Below, one piece after another: positions 7,057 through 15,218 of a stretch of DNA of 33,230 nucleotides; positions within the stretch are counted from its first letter, which is position 1; every line of letters begins with the position of its first letter. The stretch spans positions 1 to 33,230 of the forward strand of contig CAYYVT010000150.1 in the NCBI GenBank assembly GCA_964475215.1. The letters are read 5' to 3'. The notes beneath the pieces were generated by a model. The model was not told the DNA's origin, ran no database searches, and saw only the letters and a list, made by a program, of their open reading frames with translations. This stretch comes from DATKKG01 sp964475215. GTDB lineage: Archaea > Thermoproteota > Nitrososphaeria > Conexivisphaerales > DTJL01. The position numbers were made by a program, and so were the translations under genes.

Positions 7057-8238
7057 CTATGCAGCGTGGACCCTGACAGATATGTTGTAGTTTTCAAAGA
7101 GCTCCTTGCACCGCTTCCTGATAGTCACTTCGGTTATCCCTGCCGCCTCTGCGACGTCTCTCTGAGGGAGGTGCTCGTTCAGGAGGTTGGCCGAAACGTA
7201 AAGGAACGCAGCTGCCAGCCCGGCCGGCGACCTCCCGCTGCTCATTGCCGCCCCCGATGCGTTCGTCGCTATACTGATGGCGAGCCTCTCCACCCTTTCT
7301 GGCATCTTCGTGGTCCCGCTGAGGTTGTTGAATAGCTTCGAGATGTGCTTCTGAATTGAAGCCATCGGGACGCTGCTCATCTCCATCTCCTTGACCATCT
7401 GTCGATAGTACTTCGCCACGACCTTCTTGTCCAAGTATGATTTTTCGGCCACCTCCGCAAGGGAGCGGTTCACCTCGCATTTCCGGCAGGCCAAGTAGAT
7501 GGCCGCAGAGGCCACCCCCGCCACCTGCTTTCCTCGCGACCTGCTGTGCAGCGGGGTGCCACACTTGGGGCAGAAGGGCTCCGTCGGATACTCCCTCCCA
7601 CATTTCACGCAGCTGCTCTTCAGCGAAGTGCCGCAGTAGCGGCAGAACCTTTCGTCCGATGCCCCCCTGACTCCGCACTGGGGGCACTTTCGGATTATCT
7701 CGATCCCACAGACCAGACACAGGGGCACTTCGGGAGGCTCCATGTCCTCCTTGCACCGACGGCAAAAGTTGGGCTTGGAATATTGCCTGAAGATGTAGGC
7801 CGCTGTCTCGGATACGTTCGCTGGCAGGTTCAGGCCGGAAGCGATTTCGTGCACCTTCTGGAGCACGTTGGACATGCTCCTCTCCTTGCTGTCGATGGTG
7901 CGTATCCTGAACTGCCAGGTCTTCATCCGCTCCATCTTCGCCCTTTCGTCCCCGGTAATCCTGTTGCCGTGGGAATCCATCCCGCTGCTGTCGATGGTAG
8001 TGGTGAGCCCGAAGTCATGGAGGGTGTATGTGAGGGGAGCCCCCACACGACTCTTCTTCAGCTTGTCCTCCGGGTCAACGGCCTTCCAGTCGGGGCCTTC
8101 GAATTCGACCTCGTCAAGGAGGACGAACCCACAGGTGGGGCAGACGACCTCGCCAGCCGCCCTGTCTCCTATGAGCGGAGAGTTGCACTGAGGGCATTTC
8201 GAGGGCTGGGAGTCCTCCCTCTCGAACTTGGCCTTCAT
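7057..8238 (-). CDS. tfb: Transcription factor B (TFIIB homologue) with three zinc ribbons inserted in cyclin repeat 1
   Basis: A 393-aa TFB; ordinary archaeal TFBs are about 300 aa. It recruits RNA polymerase to TBP-DNA. The N-terminal zinc ribbon uses C15, C18, C33 and C36. The B-reader/linker region includes DPEDKLKKSRVGAPLT and ITGDERAKMERMKTWQFR. Cyclin repeat 1 begins normally (LQKVHEIASGLNLPANVSET, then AAYIFRQYSKPN to 157). It is then interrupted by about 75 residues with three C-x2-C...C-x2-C ribbons: C159/162/174/177, C185/188/199/202 and C210/213/223/226. The repeat resumes at SRSRGKQVAGVASAAIYLAC. Cyclin repeat 2 and its recognition helix (GITEVTIRKRCKEL, 367-380) are intact. The insertion is in frame with no sign of assembly damage. 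Its start overlaps the Gar1 stop (ATGA). Confidence 0.95.
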   Translation of the reverse strand: MKAKFEREDSQPSKCPQCNSPLIGDRAAGEVVCPTCGFVLLDEVEFEGPDWKAVDPEDKLKKSRVGAPLTYTLHDFGLTTTIDSSGMDSHGNRITGDERAKMERMKTWQFRIRTIDSKERSMSNVLQKVHEIASGLNLPANVSETAAYIFRQYSKPNFCRRCKEDMEPPEVPLCLVCGIEIIRKCPQCGVRGASDERFCRYCGTSLKSSCVKCGREYPTEPFCPKCGTPLHSRSRGKQVAGVASAAIYLACRKCEVNRSLAEVAEKSYLDKKVVAKYYRQMVKEMEMSSVPMASIQKHISKLFNNLSGTTKMPERVERLAISIATNASGAAMSSGRSPAGLAAAFLYVSANLLNEHLPQRDVAEAAGITEVTIRKRCKELFENYNISVRVHAA

Positions 8239-8531
8239 CTCCTCGAGTACACCTTCTCCCCCACCAGGCCTTCAATCCTGTCGGTAGAAGGTGCCAGGGA
8301 GGCATATGGGCCTTTGACGGGGCCGAAGACCTCCGTCACCCTGCCGACAGCACGCCCCTTTGAGTCGAACAGGACCTGTCCTTCGCCGGGCTCTCTGGTC
8401 AGCCTGACTATGACCATTCCGCTGCGAGCCCTGCGAACAATGGTCCCGATCTCCTGCAAAACACGTAGGGTGCGGTCGCGGTCGGTATTAAGCTTGCCCT
8501 GCAGGTCAGCGCTTCTGCTGTGCCCTTCCAT
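8235..8531 (-). CDS. gar1: H/ACA RNP protein Gar1
   Basis: A protein of up to 98 aa; the core (EIGTIVRRARSGMVIVRL, GRAVGRVTEVFGPVKGPYAS) is the six-stranded Gar1 barrel that binds Cbf5 in H/ACA pseudouridylation particles. The ATG at 8531 gives a long N-terminal extension lying inside the SRP19 gene (26-bp overlap). An alternative TTG just before QEIGTIVRR would give a ~74-aa protein closer to the family core; neither has a strong ribosome-binding site. The stop overlaps TFB (ATGA). Context: an operon with SRP19 and TFB. Confidence 0.88.
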   Translation of the reverse strand: MEGHSRSADLQGKLNTDRDRTLRVLQEIGTIVRRARSGMVIVRLTREPGEGQVLFDSKGRAVGRVTEVFGPVKGPYASLAPSTDRIEGLVGEKVYSRR

Positions 8532-8799
8532 CAGCCAGCGACTTGGCCAAGGCTAGCAGCGCCTCCTTCTTCCCGCTCTTCTTCTCGACCTGGATGTATC
8601 CCGAAGGCTTCGTAGGCCTGGAGGGATGCCTCGCCTTCTCCACATGAGGCTCATAGCCGAGGCGCCGAGCGGCCTGGGCCAGCTCCTCAACCGTGGGGCT
8701 CCTCGTCGCCATAGGCAGGCTAACGCGCCTTCCCTCCTCCCTGCTCAAGCCCGAATCGAAATAGTCTAACCAGAAGACCTGCTTGCCGTAATCCTTCAT
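8506..8799 (-). CDS. srp19: Signal recognition particle protein SRP19
   Basis: A 97-aa RNA-binding protein that organises archaeal 7S RNA so that SRP54 can bind. The N-terminal VFWLDYFDSGLSREEGRRVS corresponds to the conserved W-x-DYFD...S...GRR region. The C-terminal half, with HPSRPTKPSGYIQVEKKSGKKEALL, fits the basic RNA-binding end. A TATA-like element (8825-8830) lies 28 bp upstream, overlapping the stop codon of eS8, so SRP19-Gar1-TFB can be transcribed independently of the genes upstream. Confidence 0.93.
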   Translation of the reverse strand: MKDYGKQVFWLDYFDSGLSREEGRRVSLPMATRSPTVEELAQAARRLGYEPHVEKARHPSRPTKPSGYIQVEKKSGKKEALLALAKSLADGRAQQKR

Positions 8800-8824
8800 T
8801 CGGTGCCCATCAGGGCATGCGCGC

Positions 8825-8830
8825 TATATC
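8825..8830 (-). promoter_or_regulatory. TATA-like element for srp19-gar1-tfb
   Basis: The minus-strand GATATAG sequence is centred 28 bp before the SRP19 ATG at 8799 and abuts the eS8 stop codon. Confidence 0.45.
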
Positions 8831-9216
8831 TACTTTTGAAGCAGGACGGCGTTGACGACTCCGTCCTGTGACGGCCTTGAGGTCACCCTCGCCCTCCCCG
8901 CCTCCGTCTCGATCACGGCGCCCTTGGTCATCACCCCACGCCTTTCATAGTCCCTGTTGGCGGAGTTGCTCACGACCTTGGATATCTTGACCTTCTTCGA
9001 AGTGTGAGTGGCTGGGTCGACTACGTTCGCAGTGTCCATGAGGACGGCGGAGACCTTCGTCGAGCCTCCTCGAACGCGCCGCACGTTGAGCCTCTTCCCC
9101 CCCAGGACCGTTTCGGTGGAGTATCCGTCCTTCTCGAATCCCCGGCGTCCCCTAGAGGGCACCCTTCGGCCGCCGGTGAGCTTCCTCTTCCTAAGGTTCT
9201 CCATCGGCTTCTTCAC
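8830..9216 (-). CDS. rps8e: 30S ribosomal protein eS8
   Basis: A 128-aa ribosomal protein of the archaeal-eukaryotic eS8 family, with the diagnostic LRKRKLTGGRR near the N-terminus, then KRLNVRRVRGG, NVVDPATHTSKKVKISKVV and NRDYERRGVMTKGAVIETEAG. The length is typical of the short archaeal form. The start used is GTG at 9216; an in-frame ATG lies 12 bases downstream. The only good TATA-like element (9261-9268, minus strand) is 48 bp upstream and overlaps the ScpB stop, giving a short leader with a purine-rich GGCGAGG. Confidence 0.93.
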   Translation of the reverse strand: MKKPMENLRKRKLTGGRRVPSRGRRGFEKDGYSTETVLGGKRLNVRRVRGGSTKVSAVLMDTANVVDPATHTSKKVKISKVVSNSANRDYERRGVMTKGAVIETEAGRARVTSRPSQDGVVNAVLLQK

Positions 9217-9262
9217 AGATCAGCCTCGCCTTTCAGTTTCCTAGGGGTCATTCGTCGCACAT

Positions 9263-9793
9263 TTAAGGCTTGCCGGGTGCGGGCGCCTCGAAGAGGCTAT
9301 CCAACTTTCGTTTCATCGACCCCAAGTCCGACGGGAGACCGAAATACTCGGCGAAGAAGGGCGTGGTGCTGTAGATGTGGGACTTTCCTTCCAGAGTCGA
9401 CGCGATGAACCCCATCGACTCGAGGATCTTCAGGTGGCCGTAAACTTGGGACCCTTTCTTCGACGAGAGCTTGCTGCCGCTCACGGGCTGGAAGTAAGCG
9501 ATCATGGTGAGCGTCTTCAGGACGGACCGACTCAGAAGCTGCTGAGTGGCGAACCTCTTGGCCACCGGACCGTACTCAGGCCTGAGCTGCAGCACGTACC
9601 TTCCTTCTCCCGCCTGGGCCACTTCTATGGCCTTGAAGCTGGCGTTGACCCTCGAGGAAATGCGTCGGACGGCTTCAAGGGCCTTCCGTCGGGAGGTGGT
9701 TCCGGCCGCCCTGCAGAGCTCCTCCACAGTCAGGGGCTTCCCTGCTGCATAAAGGGCGGCCTCGATGAAAGCCTCAACGCGGTCATCGGGCAA
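9263..9793 (-). CDS. scpB: Segregation and condensation protein ScpB
   Basis: A 176-aa kite-family protein, two tandem winged helices that dimerise and bind the kleisin ScpA in the SMC condensin. Visible features are FIEAALYAAGKPLTVEELCRA at the N-terminus, YVLQLRPEYGPVAKRFA, and the second winged-helix segment TLTMIAYFQPVSGSKLSSKKGSQVYGHLKILE. It overlaps scpA by 11 bp and lies downstream of smc-scpA in the same operon. Confidence 0.9.
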   Translation of the reverse strand: MPDDRVEAFIEAALYAAGKPLTVEELCRAAGTTSRRKALEAVRRISSRVNASFKAIEVAQAGEGRYVLQLRPEYGPVAKRFATQQLLSRSVLKTLTMIAYFQPVSGSKLSSKKGSQVYGHLKILESMGFIASTLEGKSHIYSTTPFFAEYFGLPSDLGSMKRKLDSLFEAPAPGKP

Positions 9794-10493
9794 CTGCCTC
9801 TCCTACCCCCATGATGCCGAAGTCTTCGGCGTCCTCCTCCTGAACCAGGATCACCTTTCCACCGTGAGCAAGGAAGAGCAGGACGATGAACACCCTCGCC
9901 ACTTCGATGGGCGTCAGCCCCCTGATGAGCTCCCCGAAGCCTGTCGGCTCCTTCCGGCTGAGCCTTGCAAGGAGCTGGTCCGAATATGTGCCGAGCATCT
10001 GCCCGACGGTATCCTGCTCCATGGCCCTGTCTTCGAGTCCCGGTTGAAACACTCCCTCTTCGAGGGGAGAGGAAGGTTGCTTCGAGATCTCCTTCATCAG
10101 GGACTCGAGGGCCGCCACAAGGTCGTCCAGGTCGCTTACAGGCGCCCGGAGCCTGAACGGCACGGACAGGGCCTCCGCCGGCTCCTCCAGGTCTGACGGC
10201 GTCTTGCGCGAATATCGCCTTTCGTCGTAGAAGAGCCTCTCCACCTTCAGCTTATAGATGATGGAGGAGGTCAGGAGGGCTAGGCCGCCCAACCTCATGT
10301 CCAGGATGGGCTGCCTCCGGAGATATTGGATGAAGTCCTCAAGGAGAAGCTCGATGGAGATGTCCCAGGGCCGCTGCCTTGTGGCCAGCTCCGGGTTAAG
10401 CAGAAGGCGGATCCTCTCCGTGGCTCCCTCCTTCTCAGACGTTGACCACCACCTCCGCGTTGGACTTGTAGCGGACGGCGTTGCTGGCACCAT
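9783..10493 (-). CDS. scpA: Kleisin ScpA
   Basis: A kleisin of up to 236 aa that links the two SMC heads. The ScpA-like N-terminal segment is PWDISIELLLEDFIQYLRR, then the helix DMRLGGLALLTSSIIYKLKVERL, and the C-terminal winged helix includes RGLTPIEVARVFIVLLFLAHGGKV. The start is uncertain. The only standard start codons in frame are the ATG at 10493 and adjacent GTG, which place the first ~20 residues over the end of smc (59-bp overlap) with a non-conserved sequence. No ATG/GTG/TTG exists between the smc stop and the conserved region. It is translationally coupled to smc and scpB. Confidence 0.88.
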   Translation of the reverse strand: MVPATPSATSPTRRWWSTSEKEGATERIRLLLNPELATRQRPWDISIELLLEDFIQYLRRQPILDMRLGGLALLTSSIIYKLKVERLFYDERRYSRKTPSDLEEPAEALSVPFRLRAPVSDLDDLVAALESLMKEISKQPSSPLEEGVFQPGLEDRAMEQDTVGQMLGTYSDQLLARLSRKEPTGFGELIRGLTPIEVARVFIVLLFLAHGGKVILVQEEDAEDFGIMGVGEAVAR

Positions 10494-13400
10494 TCGCCCC
10501 GTAGACCCCGATCTTATTGGTGGCCTGGCTGACGACCGCCTCCTTTAGAGTTACTATCACGATTTCGGCCCTCGACGACCATTCGGCCATGAGCCTCCCC
10601 AGCCTCTCCGAGTTCACCGCGTCCAATGGCGCGTCGATCTCGTCTAGGAGGTAAAACGGCGAGGGATAGGCGGACTGGAAGGCGAGCAGGAAGGACACCG
10701 CGATGGTCGCCTTCTCGCCGCCGCTCGCGCTGCTGGACTCCCTTGGCGCCTTCATGGGGAACTGAGCCATCAAGAATACCCCACCGGAGAACGGGTCGGC
10801 CGGGTTCTCAAGCTCCATCCATGCCGACCCCTCCGTAAGCTTTGTGAAGATCGCGCGGAGCTCCCTATCGAGCCTCTCGTAGGCCGACATGAATGTGTTC
10901 TTCTTCTCCGACTCGACCTCTTCGATGAACTTCACTATGGCGTTCCTGTCCTTCTCCAGCTCGTTCCTGCGTTTTGAGGCCTCTCTGTATGACATGAAGG
11001 CTTCCTTGTAGCTCTGGTCAGCAAGTAGGTTCACCATCCCCTGCAGTGAAGACCGTTCCTCAATGAACGTGGACAGACGCGCCTCCGTCTCCGACTGAAA
11101 TTCCACCTCCTCCTCGACGCCCAAATCCGCTATCGAACGAAGTATGTTCTCCCTTTCACCCCGGAGGGACTGGGCGGAGCTCTCCAGCCGAAGCCTCTCC
11201 TTCTCCTGCCTCAGGCCCCTCTGCTGCAGGCCTGAGATGTCATCTCGAACACCCTTCTGTCTTGCCTCGAGCTCCTTGAGCTTCGGAAGCGCCTGCTCGC
11301 TCGCCTCCCTTATCTTCGCCTCCTTCGCCGAAAGCTCTCCCCTCTGAGCGGTCAGGGAGGCTATGCCTTCGACGGCCTTCGGCAGTCCATCTTGAGCCTC
11401 GATGAGGTCCGACCTCGACTTTTCTAGGGACTCCCGGACCTGAGAGGCCCTCGGGCTGAGCTCGCTGTTCAGCCGGGTCTGCAGAGTGGAGAGCGAAGCG
11501 TTGATGGCGAGAATGGTCCTAGCCGCATCCTCCTCCGATTTGGATACGGTCGCCAGCTCCGAATCAAGGCTGCCCAACGCGTTCTCAAGGGACAGGAGGC
11601 CGAGACGCCCTCTCCTCTCTGCAAGCTTCGCAGCCCGAGTCCGAAGGCCAGGAAGGGCATCCCTGGCAGCCACGAGCCTTGCGGTGACCCTCTCCATCTC
11701 CTTCTCTTGGGCCAAGATGCGCCGTTTCGATGCTCTCTCGAGCCGATCATATCTCCTGACAAGGGGGACCAGCGTCCTTAGACGAGTCTCGGCGTTCTCC
11801 AACCTTAGGGCGACCTTGAACTTCTCCTTCTCGAAGCCCTCCTGCCCCTGCGCTAGCCTGTCCAGGCCCTTCTTCTGCCTGTCGATGGACATCCTGAACG
11901 CTTTGAGCGAATCTTCGACATACTTCAGCTCCTCAGGATCGCTGATGCCAAGCTGCTTCAGGGAGAGGTCGCTCACCTTCCCTGTTTCCATGGCCCGGCC
12001 TCCAGCCTCGAAGAGGTCTCCCTGCAGGGTTACACACCTTAGCCCCCTCCTAGACAGGGGATAGGCAGCCTTCGCCGTGCTGCACAGGACGGTGGTCCCA
12101 AACACAAAATCGACGGCCGGAGAGATCCCATCGGGGCACTCCACGAAGTCGCTCAGCCTTCCCAACACTCCCTCGCCATAGGGCACCCTCGGCACCGGGG
12201 CGCCCCTGAGTTCGGACACTGGAAGGATCCTTATCCTAGCGCTCCTGAGCCTCTTCGATAATGCGGCGAGTTGCAGGAGGCCCTGCATGTCGTCGACGAC
12301 CAGGGCGGAGAGCCATTCCTGGCCCGCGGCCTTCACGGCTGAAGCGTACTGCTCCTTGAATTCGATTCCGTCCGATAGCTTCCCCCTGTACCCCTCCACC
12401 ACGCCTGACTTGGCGAGCTCCTCCACCTTCTGGGAGTTGAACTCCTCCGTCAGGAACTTCTCTGCGATCTCCTTCCCAGACTCATACTTGAGGATGGTCT
12501 GGGTCGCGCTGCTGAGGATGCCCTCCGCCACCGTGACCTCCGTCGATACCTTCTCCCTCTGCTTTGCAAAGGCCTCTGCGTTGTCGCCGGCTTCCTTTAG
12601 GAGGCCCTTCGAGGCCTCTGTGTCCTCCGCCAGCTCGGAGAGCTGCTTCCTCATGGTGTCCACCATGGCCTTGACCTCGTCGTACTTCCTTGAGAGGTCA
12701 TCATGGGCCTTGGTAGCTCCTATGAGGTCGGACTCAAGTTTCTTCACCTTCGCCCTTAGCTCAAATACTGCGATATCAGCCCTGTCCTTCCTCTCGCCCA
12801 GCCTGATGTCCTTGACCTCCACTTTCTGGATCTTCGAGGCCATCCTCTCCTTTCCCCTAAGGAGCTCCTTCTTCCTCTCGGCCTCCGCCCGCCCTGCTTC
12901 GTCCAAGCCGCGAAGCTCCCCCTGGAGGCCAGCGATCTCCCCCTCGACTCCCACGACTTCCTTCTCAAGGGAGGCGAGCATCCCTCCCAGCTGCTTCGCG
13001 GTCTGGCTCTGGGTCGACAGGGTGAGTTCGTATTCGCCCTTTCTATCCTGAAGGTCCTTGATCCGAGTGTCCAGCTTCCCTATTTCGAGCCCGAGGTCGA
13101 TGAGCTCCTGGCTGGGAACTGACACGTTGGCTCCGTAATAGGCGTCCCTCTCCGCCTCGATTTCCTTCAAGGAGGCCTCCATCTCTGCTACCCTCGCCTT
13201 GCCTTGTTCCTGCTGCGCAACGAGCTCGGCGGATTTCTTTGTCAGGGTGGACAGCTGACCCTCCACCTCCTCCAGCCGCCTCCGGCTGATGGCCTTCCTC
13301 AACCTGTTGATTTCACCGTCAAGTTGCTTGAACCTGAGTGCGTCGTTCCTCTCCAGCTCCAGACGCTCTATGCTTCCCCTCCTTTCGTCGAGCTTGGCAA

Positions 13401-13974
13401 ACGAGACGGCCAGCTGATTGTCAGCGTCCCGCAGCCTGTCCAGGGCCTCTGACTTCTTCTCATCGAAGTGCTTTAGCCCTATGGCCTGCTCTATGATCTG
13501 GCGCCTCTCGTTGGGGTGAAGCTCAGCCAGCCTCCCTATGGCTCCCTGAGGAATGACGTTCAGCCCCTCCGGGGTTATGTGAGCCGCGCCGAGCATCTCC
13601 ACCAAGGAGTTCCTCGAGATCTTGCGGCCGTTGATGAAGTACGAGTTATCGCCGTTCGGCTTCAGCTCCCTCACCACGGTGACGCGATCTTCGTCCACGG
13701 CCAGGGACCTGTCCTGGTTTTCGAAGGTCACAGAAACCCTAGCCAGCTCGGTGGCCCCCGTCCCCGGATCATAGATGAGCCCCGTCATGGTATTCTGCCT
13801 CAGGGACTTTGCGCTGTTTTCGCCCATGGCGAACCTGATGGCGTCGATGATGTTGGACTTGCCCGAGCCATTGGGTCCGGTGATTACGTTAAGGCCTGGC
13901 TCCAGGGCGACCGTTACCTGCTTCTGGGGGAACGACTTGAACCCCTTGATGGTCAGCTTGCTGATGTGAACCAA
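10435..13974 (-). CDS. smc: Chromosome segregation ATPase SMC
   Basis: A 1179-aa ABC-type ATPase of normal SMC length that forms the archaeal condensin with ScpA and ScpB. Walker A GPNGSGKS is at 33-40. A long heptad-rich coiled coil runs to about 500, the hinge is about 510-640 (GYRGKLSDGIEFKEQYASAV onward), and a second coiled coil follows. The C-terminal head has the signature SGGEK (1084-1088) and Walker B YLLDEIDAPLD (catalytic Glu1112). The start is TTG at 13974; the next residues VHISKLTIKGFKSF are the canonical N-terminus. A TATA-like element (14011-14019) lies about 40 bp upstream. Confidence 0.97.
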   Translation of the reverse strand: MVHISKLTIKGFKSFPQKQVTVALEPGLNVITGPNGSGKSNIIDAIRFAMGENSAKSLRQNTMTGLIYDPGTGATELARVSVTFENQDRSLAVDEDRVTVVRELKPNGDNSYFINGRKISRNSLVEMLGAAHITPEGLNVIPQGAIGRLAELHPNERRQIIEQAIGLKHFDEKKSEALDRLRDADNQLAVSFAKLDERRGSIERLELERNDALRFKQLDGEINRLRKAISRRRLEEVEGQLSTLTKKSAELVAQQEQGKARVAEMEASLKEIEAERDAYYGANVSVPSQELIDLGLEIGKLDTRIKDLQDRKGEYELTLSTQSQTAKQLGGMLASLEKEVVGVEGEIAGLQGELRGLDEAGRAEAERKKELLRGKERMASKIQKVEVKDIRLGERKDRADIAVFELRAKVKKLESDLIGATKAHDDLSRKYDEVKAMVDTMRKQLSELAEDTEASKGLLKEAGDNAEAFAKQREKVSTEVTVAEGILSSATQTILKYESGKEIAEKFLTEEFNSQKVEELAKSGVVEGYRGKLSDGIEFKEQYASAVKAAGQEWLSALVVDDMQGLLQLAALSKRLRSARIRILPVSELRGAPVPRVPYGEGVLGRLSDFVECPDGISPAVDFVFGTTVLCSTAKAAYPLSRRGLRCVTLQGDLFEAGGRAMETGKVSDLSLKQLGISDPEELKYVEDSLKAFRMSIDRQKKGLDRLAQGQEGFEKEKFKVALRLENAETRLRTLVPLVRRYDRLERASKRRILAQEKEMERVTARLVAARDALPGLRTRAAKLAERRGRLGLLSLENALGSLDSELATVSKSEEDAARTILAINASLSTLQTRLNSELSPRASQVRESLEKSRSDLIEAQDGLPKAVEGIASLTAQRGELSAKEAKIREASEQALPKLKELEARQKGVRDDISGLQQRGLRQEKERLRLESSAQSLRGERENILRSIADLGVEEEVEFQSETEARLSTFIEERSSLQGMVNLLADQSYKEAFMSYREASKRRNELEKDRNAIVKFIEEVESEKKNTFMSAYERLDRELRAIFTKLTEGSAWMELENPADPFSGGVFLMAQFPMKAPRESSSASGGEKATIAVSFLLAFQSAYPSPFYLLDEIDAPLDAVNSERLGRLMAEWSSRAEIVIVTLKEAVVSQATNKIGVYGANGASNAVRYKSNAEVVVNV

Positions 13975-14010
13975 GCCAGTTGCGCGCTTACGGGGGAATC
14001 AGCCTCTATG

Positions 14011-14019
14011 GTATTTAAG
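14011..14019 (-). promoter_or_regulatory. TATA-like element for smc-scpA-scpB
   Basis: The minus-strand CTTAAATAC is centred about 41 bp before the SMC TTG start. It is back to back with the element of the M24 peptidase. Confidence 0.45.
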
Positions 14020-14056
14020 CTGTGAAGAAGACCGCAAGACGTGGCTGCGAGGAAAG

Positions 14057-14065
14057 GCTAAATAC
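14057..14065 (+). promoter_or_regulatory. TATA-like element for the M24 peptidase
   Basis: GCTAAATAC is centred about 34 bp before the ATG at 14095. Confidence 0.5.
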
Positions 14066-14094
14066 GAAGCCTCTCCCACACTTCGCGAAACGCA

Positions 14095-15171
14095 ATGAAT
14101 GTCGACCACTCCTCGAGGCATCGAAAGGTCTTGGACTATGCCCAAGCCAAGGGATACGAAGCGGTGCTGGCCTGCGAACCTCAGAACGTGTACTATCTGA
14201 CAGGGTTCTGGGGAGAGGCCACGGTCGTAATCGCTCGGGGTGGCGCATTCCTGATCGTCCCTGCCCTAGAGCTCGAAAGGGCGAAGGACTCCGCCACCGA
14301 TGTGGGGGTGATAGGGGGCCAGCGCGGGCCTGACATGACGAACAAGCTCAAGGAGGCCGTAGGGAGTCGGAAGGCCCTCATCGACAACGTGGACGTTTCA
14401 ACCTTCGACAGGTTTGCGTCCTTCCTGCCCTCTGGCCTGTCGGCGGACCCACAGGCCATAATGTCGGCTCGGGAAGTGAAGGACGACGCCGAGATCTCCT
14501 TCCTCGTCGAAGGCGGCAAGGTCATGGACAAGCTCTACGGAGTCACTGCCGAGCTCCTTTCGCCTGGGATAGATGAGAGGACGGTGGCCGCCGCGGTCCT
14601 CGATGAGATGGTCCGGATGAAAGCCGACCCTCCGGCGTATGTTAGTACCCTCAACCCACTCATCATAGCCTCAGGCGCCAACGGCTCGTACCCTCACGCG
14701 TACACGACGGAGCGGGAAATGGAGAGAGGCGACCTGGTGGTATGCGACTACGTCCTCAGGTTCGGAGGCTACGTGGTCGACGCCACCCGAACCTTCGCTA
14801 TTTCGTCCGCTTCGGACGAAATGAAAAGATCCTACGACGCGGTCCTCCGTTCCCAGCTGTCTGGGATCGAAGTCATAAGGCCAGGCGTCAAGACCGACGA
14901 AGTCGACAGGGCGACAAGGGCCCCATTGGCAGGGGCTGGGCTCGAGGATCTCTTCGTCCACGGAACAGGGCACGGCGTCGGGCTCGACGTTCACGAAGCG
15001 CCATCCATCCGACGAGGAGATCAGGAGGTGCTGAAGGAGAACATGGCTGTTACGGTTGAGCCGGGTGTCTACGTGAAGGGGAGATATGGGATACGCATCG
15101 AGGACTCCTTGATCGTGAGAGAAAAGCCGCTGGTCCTGACCCACTTCGAGAAGTCTCTCGTCTACGTCTAG
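14095..15171 (+). CDS. Xaa-Pro dipeptidase/aminopeptidase-like M24 metallopeptidase
   Basis: A 358-aa cytoplasmic peptidase with the creatinase/prolidase N-terminal domain (1 to ~125) and a pita-bread M24 domain. All five dinuclear-metal ligands are visible: D218, D229, H293 (GTGHGVGLDVHE), E322 (VEPGVY) and E336 (RIEDS). It probably cleaves Xaa-Pro dipeptides or N-terminal residues before proline, in peptide recycling. Size and residues are those of PepQ-like enzymes; whether it is a dipeptidase or aminopeptidase cannot be told from sequence. It is divergent from smc, with a separate promoter. Confidence 0.92.
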   Translation: MNVDHSSRHRKVLDYAQAKGYEAVLACEPQNVYYLTGFWGEATVVIARGGAFLIVPALELERAKDSATDVGVIGGQRGPDMTNKLKEAVGSRKALIDNVDVSTFDRFASFLPSGLSADPQAIMSAREVKDDAEISFLVEGGKVMDKLYGVTAELLSPGIDERTVAAAVLDEMVRMKADPPAYVSTLNPLIIASGANGSYPHAYTTEREMERGDLVVCDYVLRFGGYVVDATRTFAISSASDEMKRSYDAVLRSQLSGIEVIRPGVKTDEVDRATRAPLAGAGLEDLFVHGTGHGVGLDVHEAPSIRRGDQEVLKENMAVTVEPGVYVKGRYGIRIEDSLIVREKPLVLTHFEKSLVYV

Positions 15172-15185
15172 ACCTCTAGGCGCGC

Positions 15186-15193
15186 ATTTATAG
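15186..15193 (+). promoter_or_regulatory. TATA-like element deciding the AbrB-PhoU start
   Basis: ATTTATAG is centred ~30 bp before the ATG at 15219 but only ~15 bp before the upstream ATG at 15204. The shorter start is therefore favoured. Confidence 0.5.
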
Positions 15194-15218
15194 TGCTACA
15201 GAGATGTTTAAAGACGGA

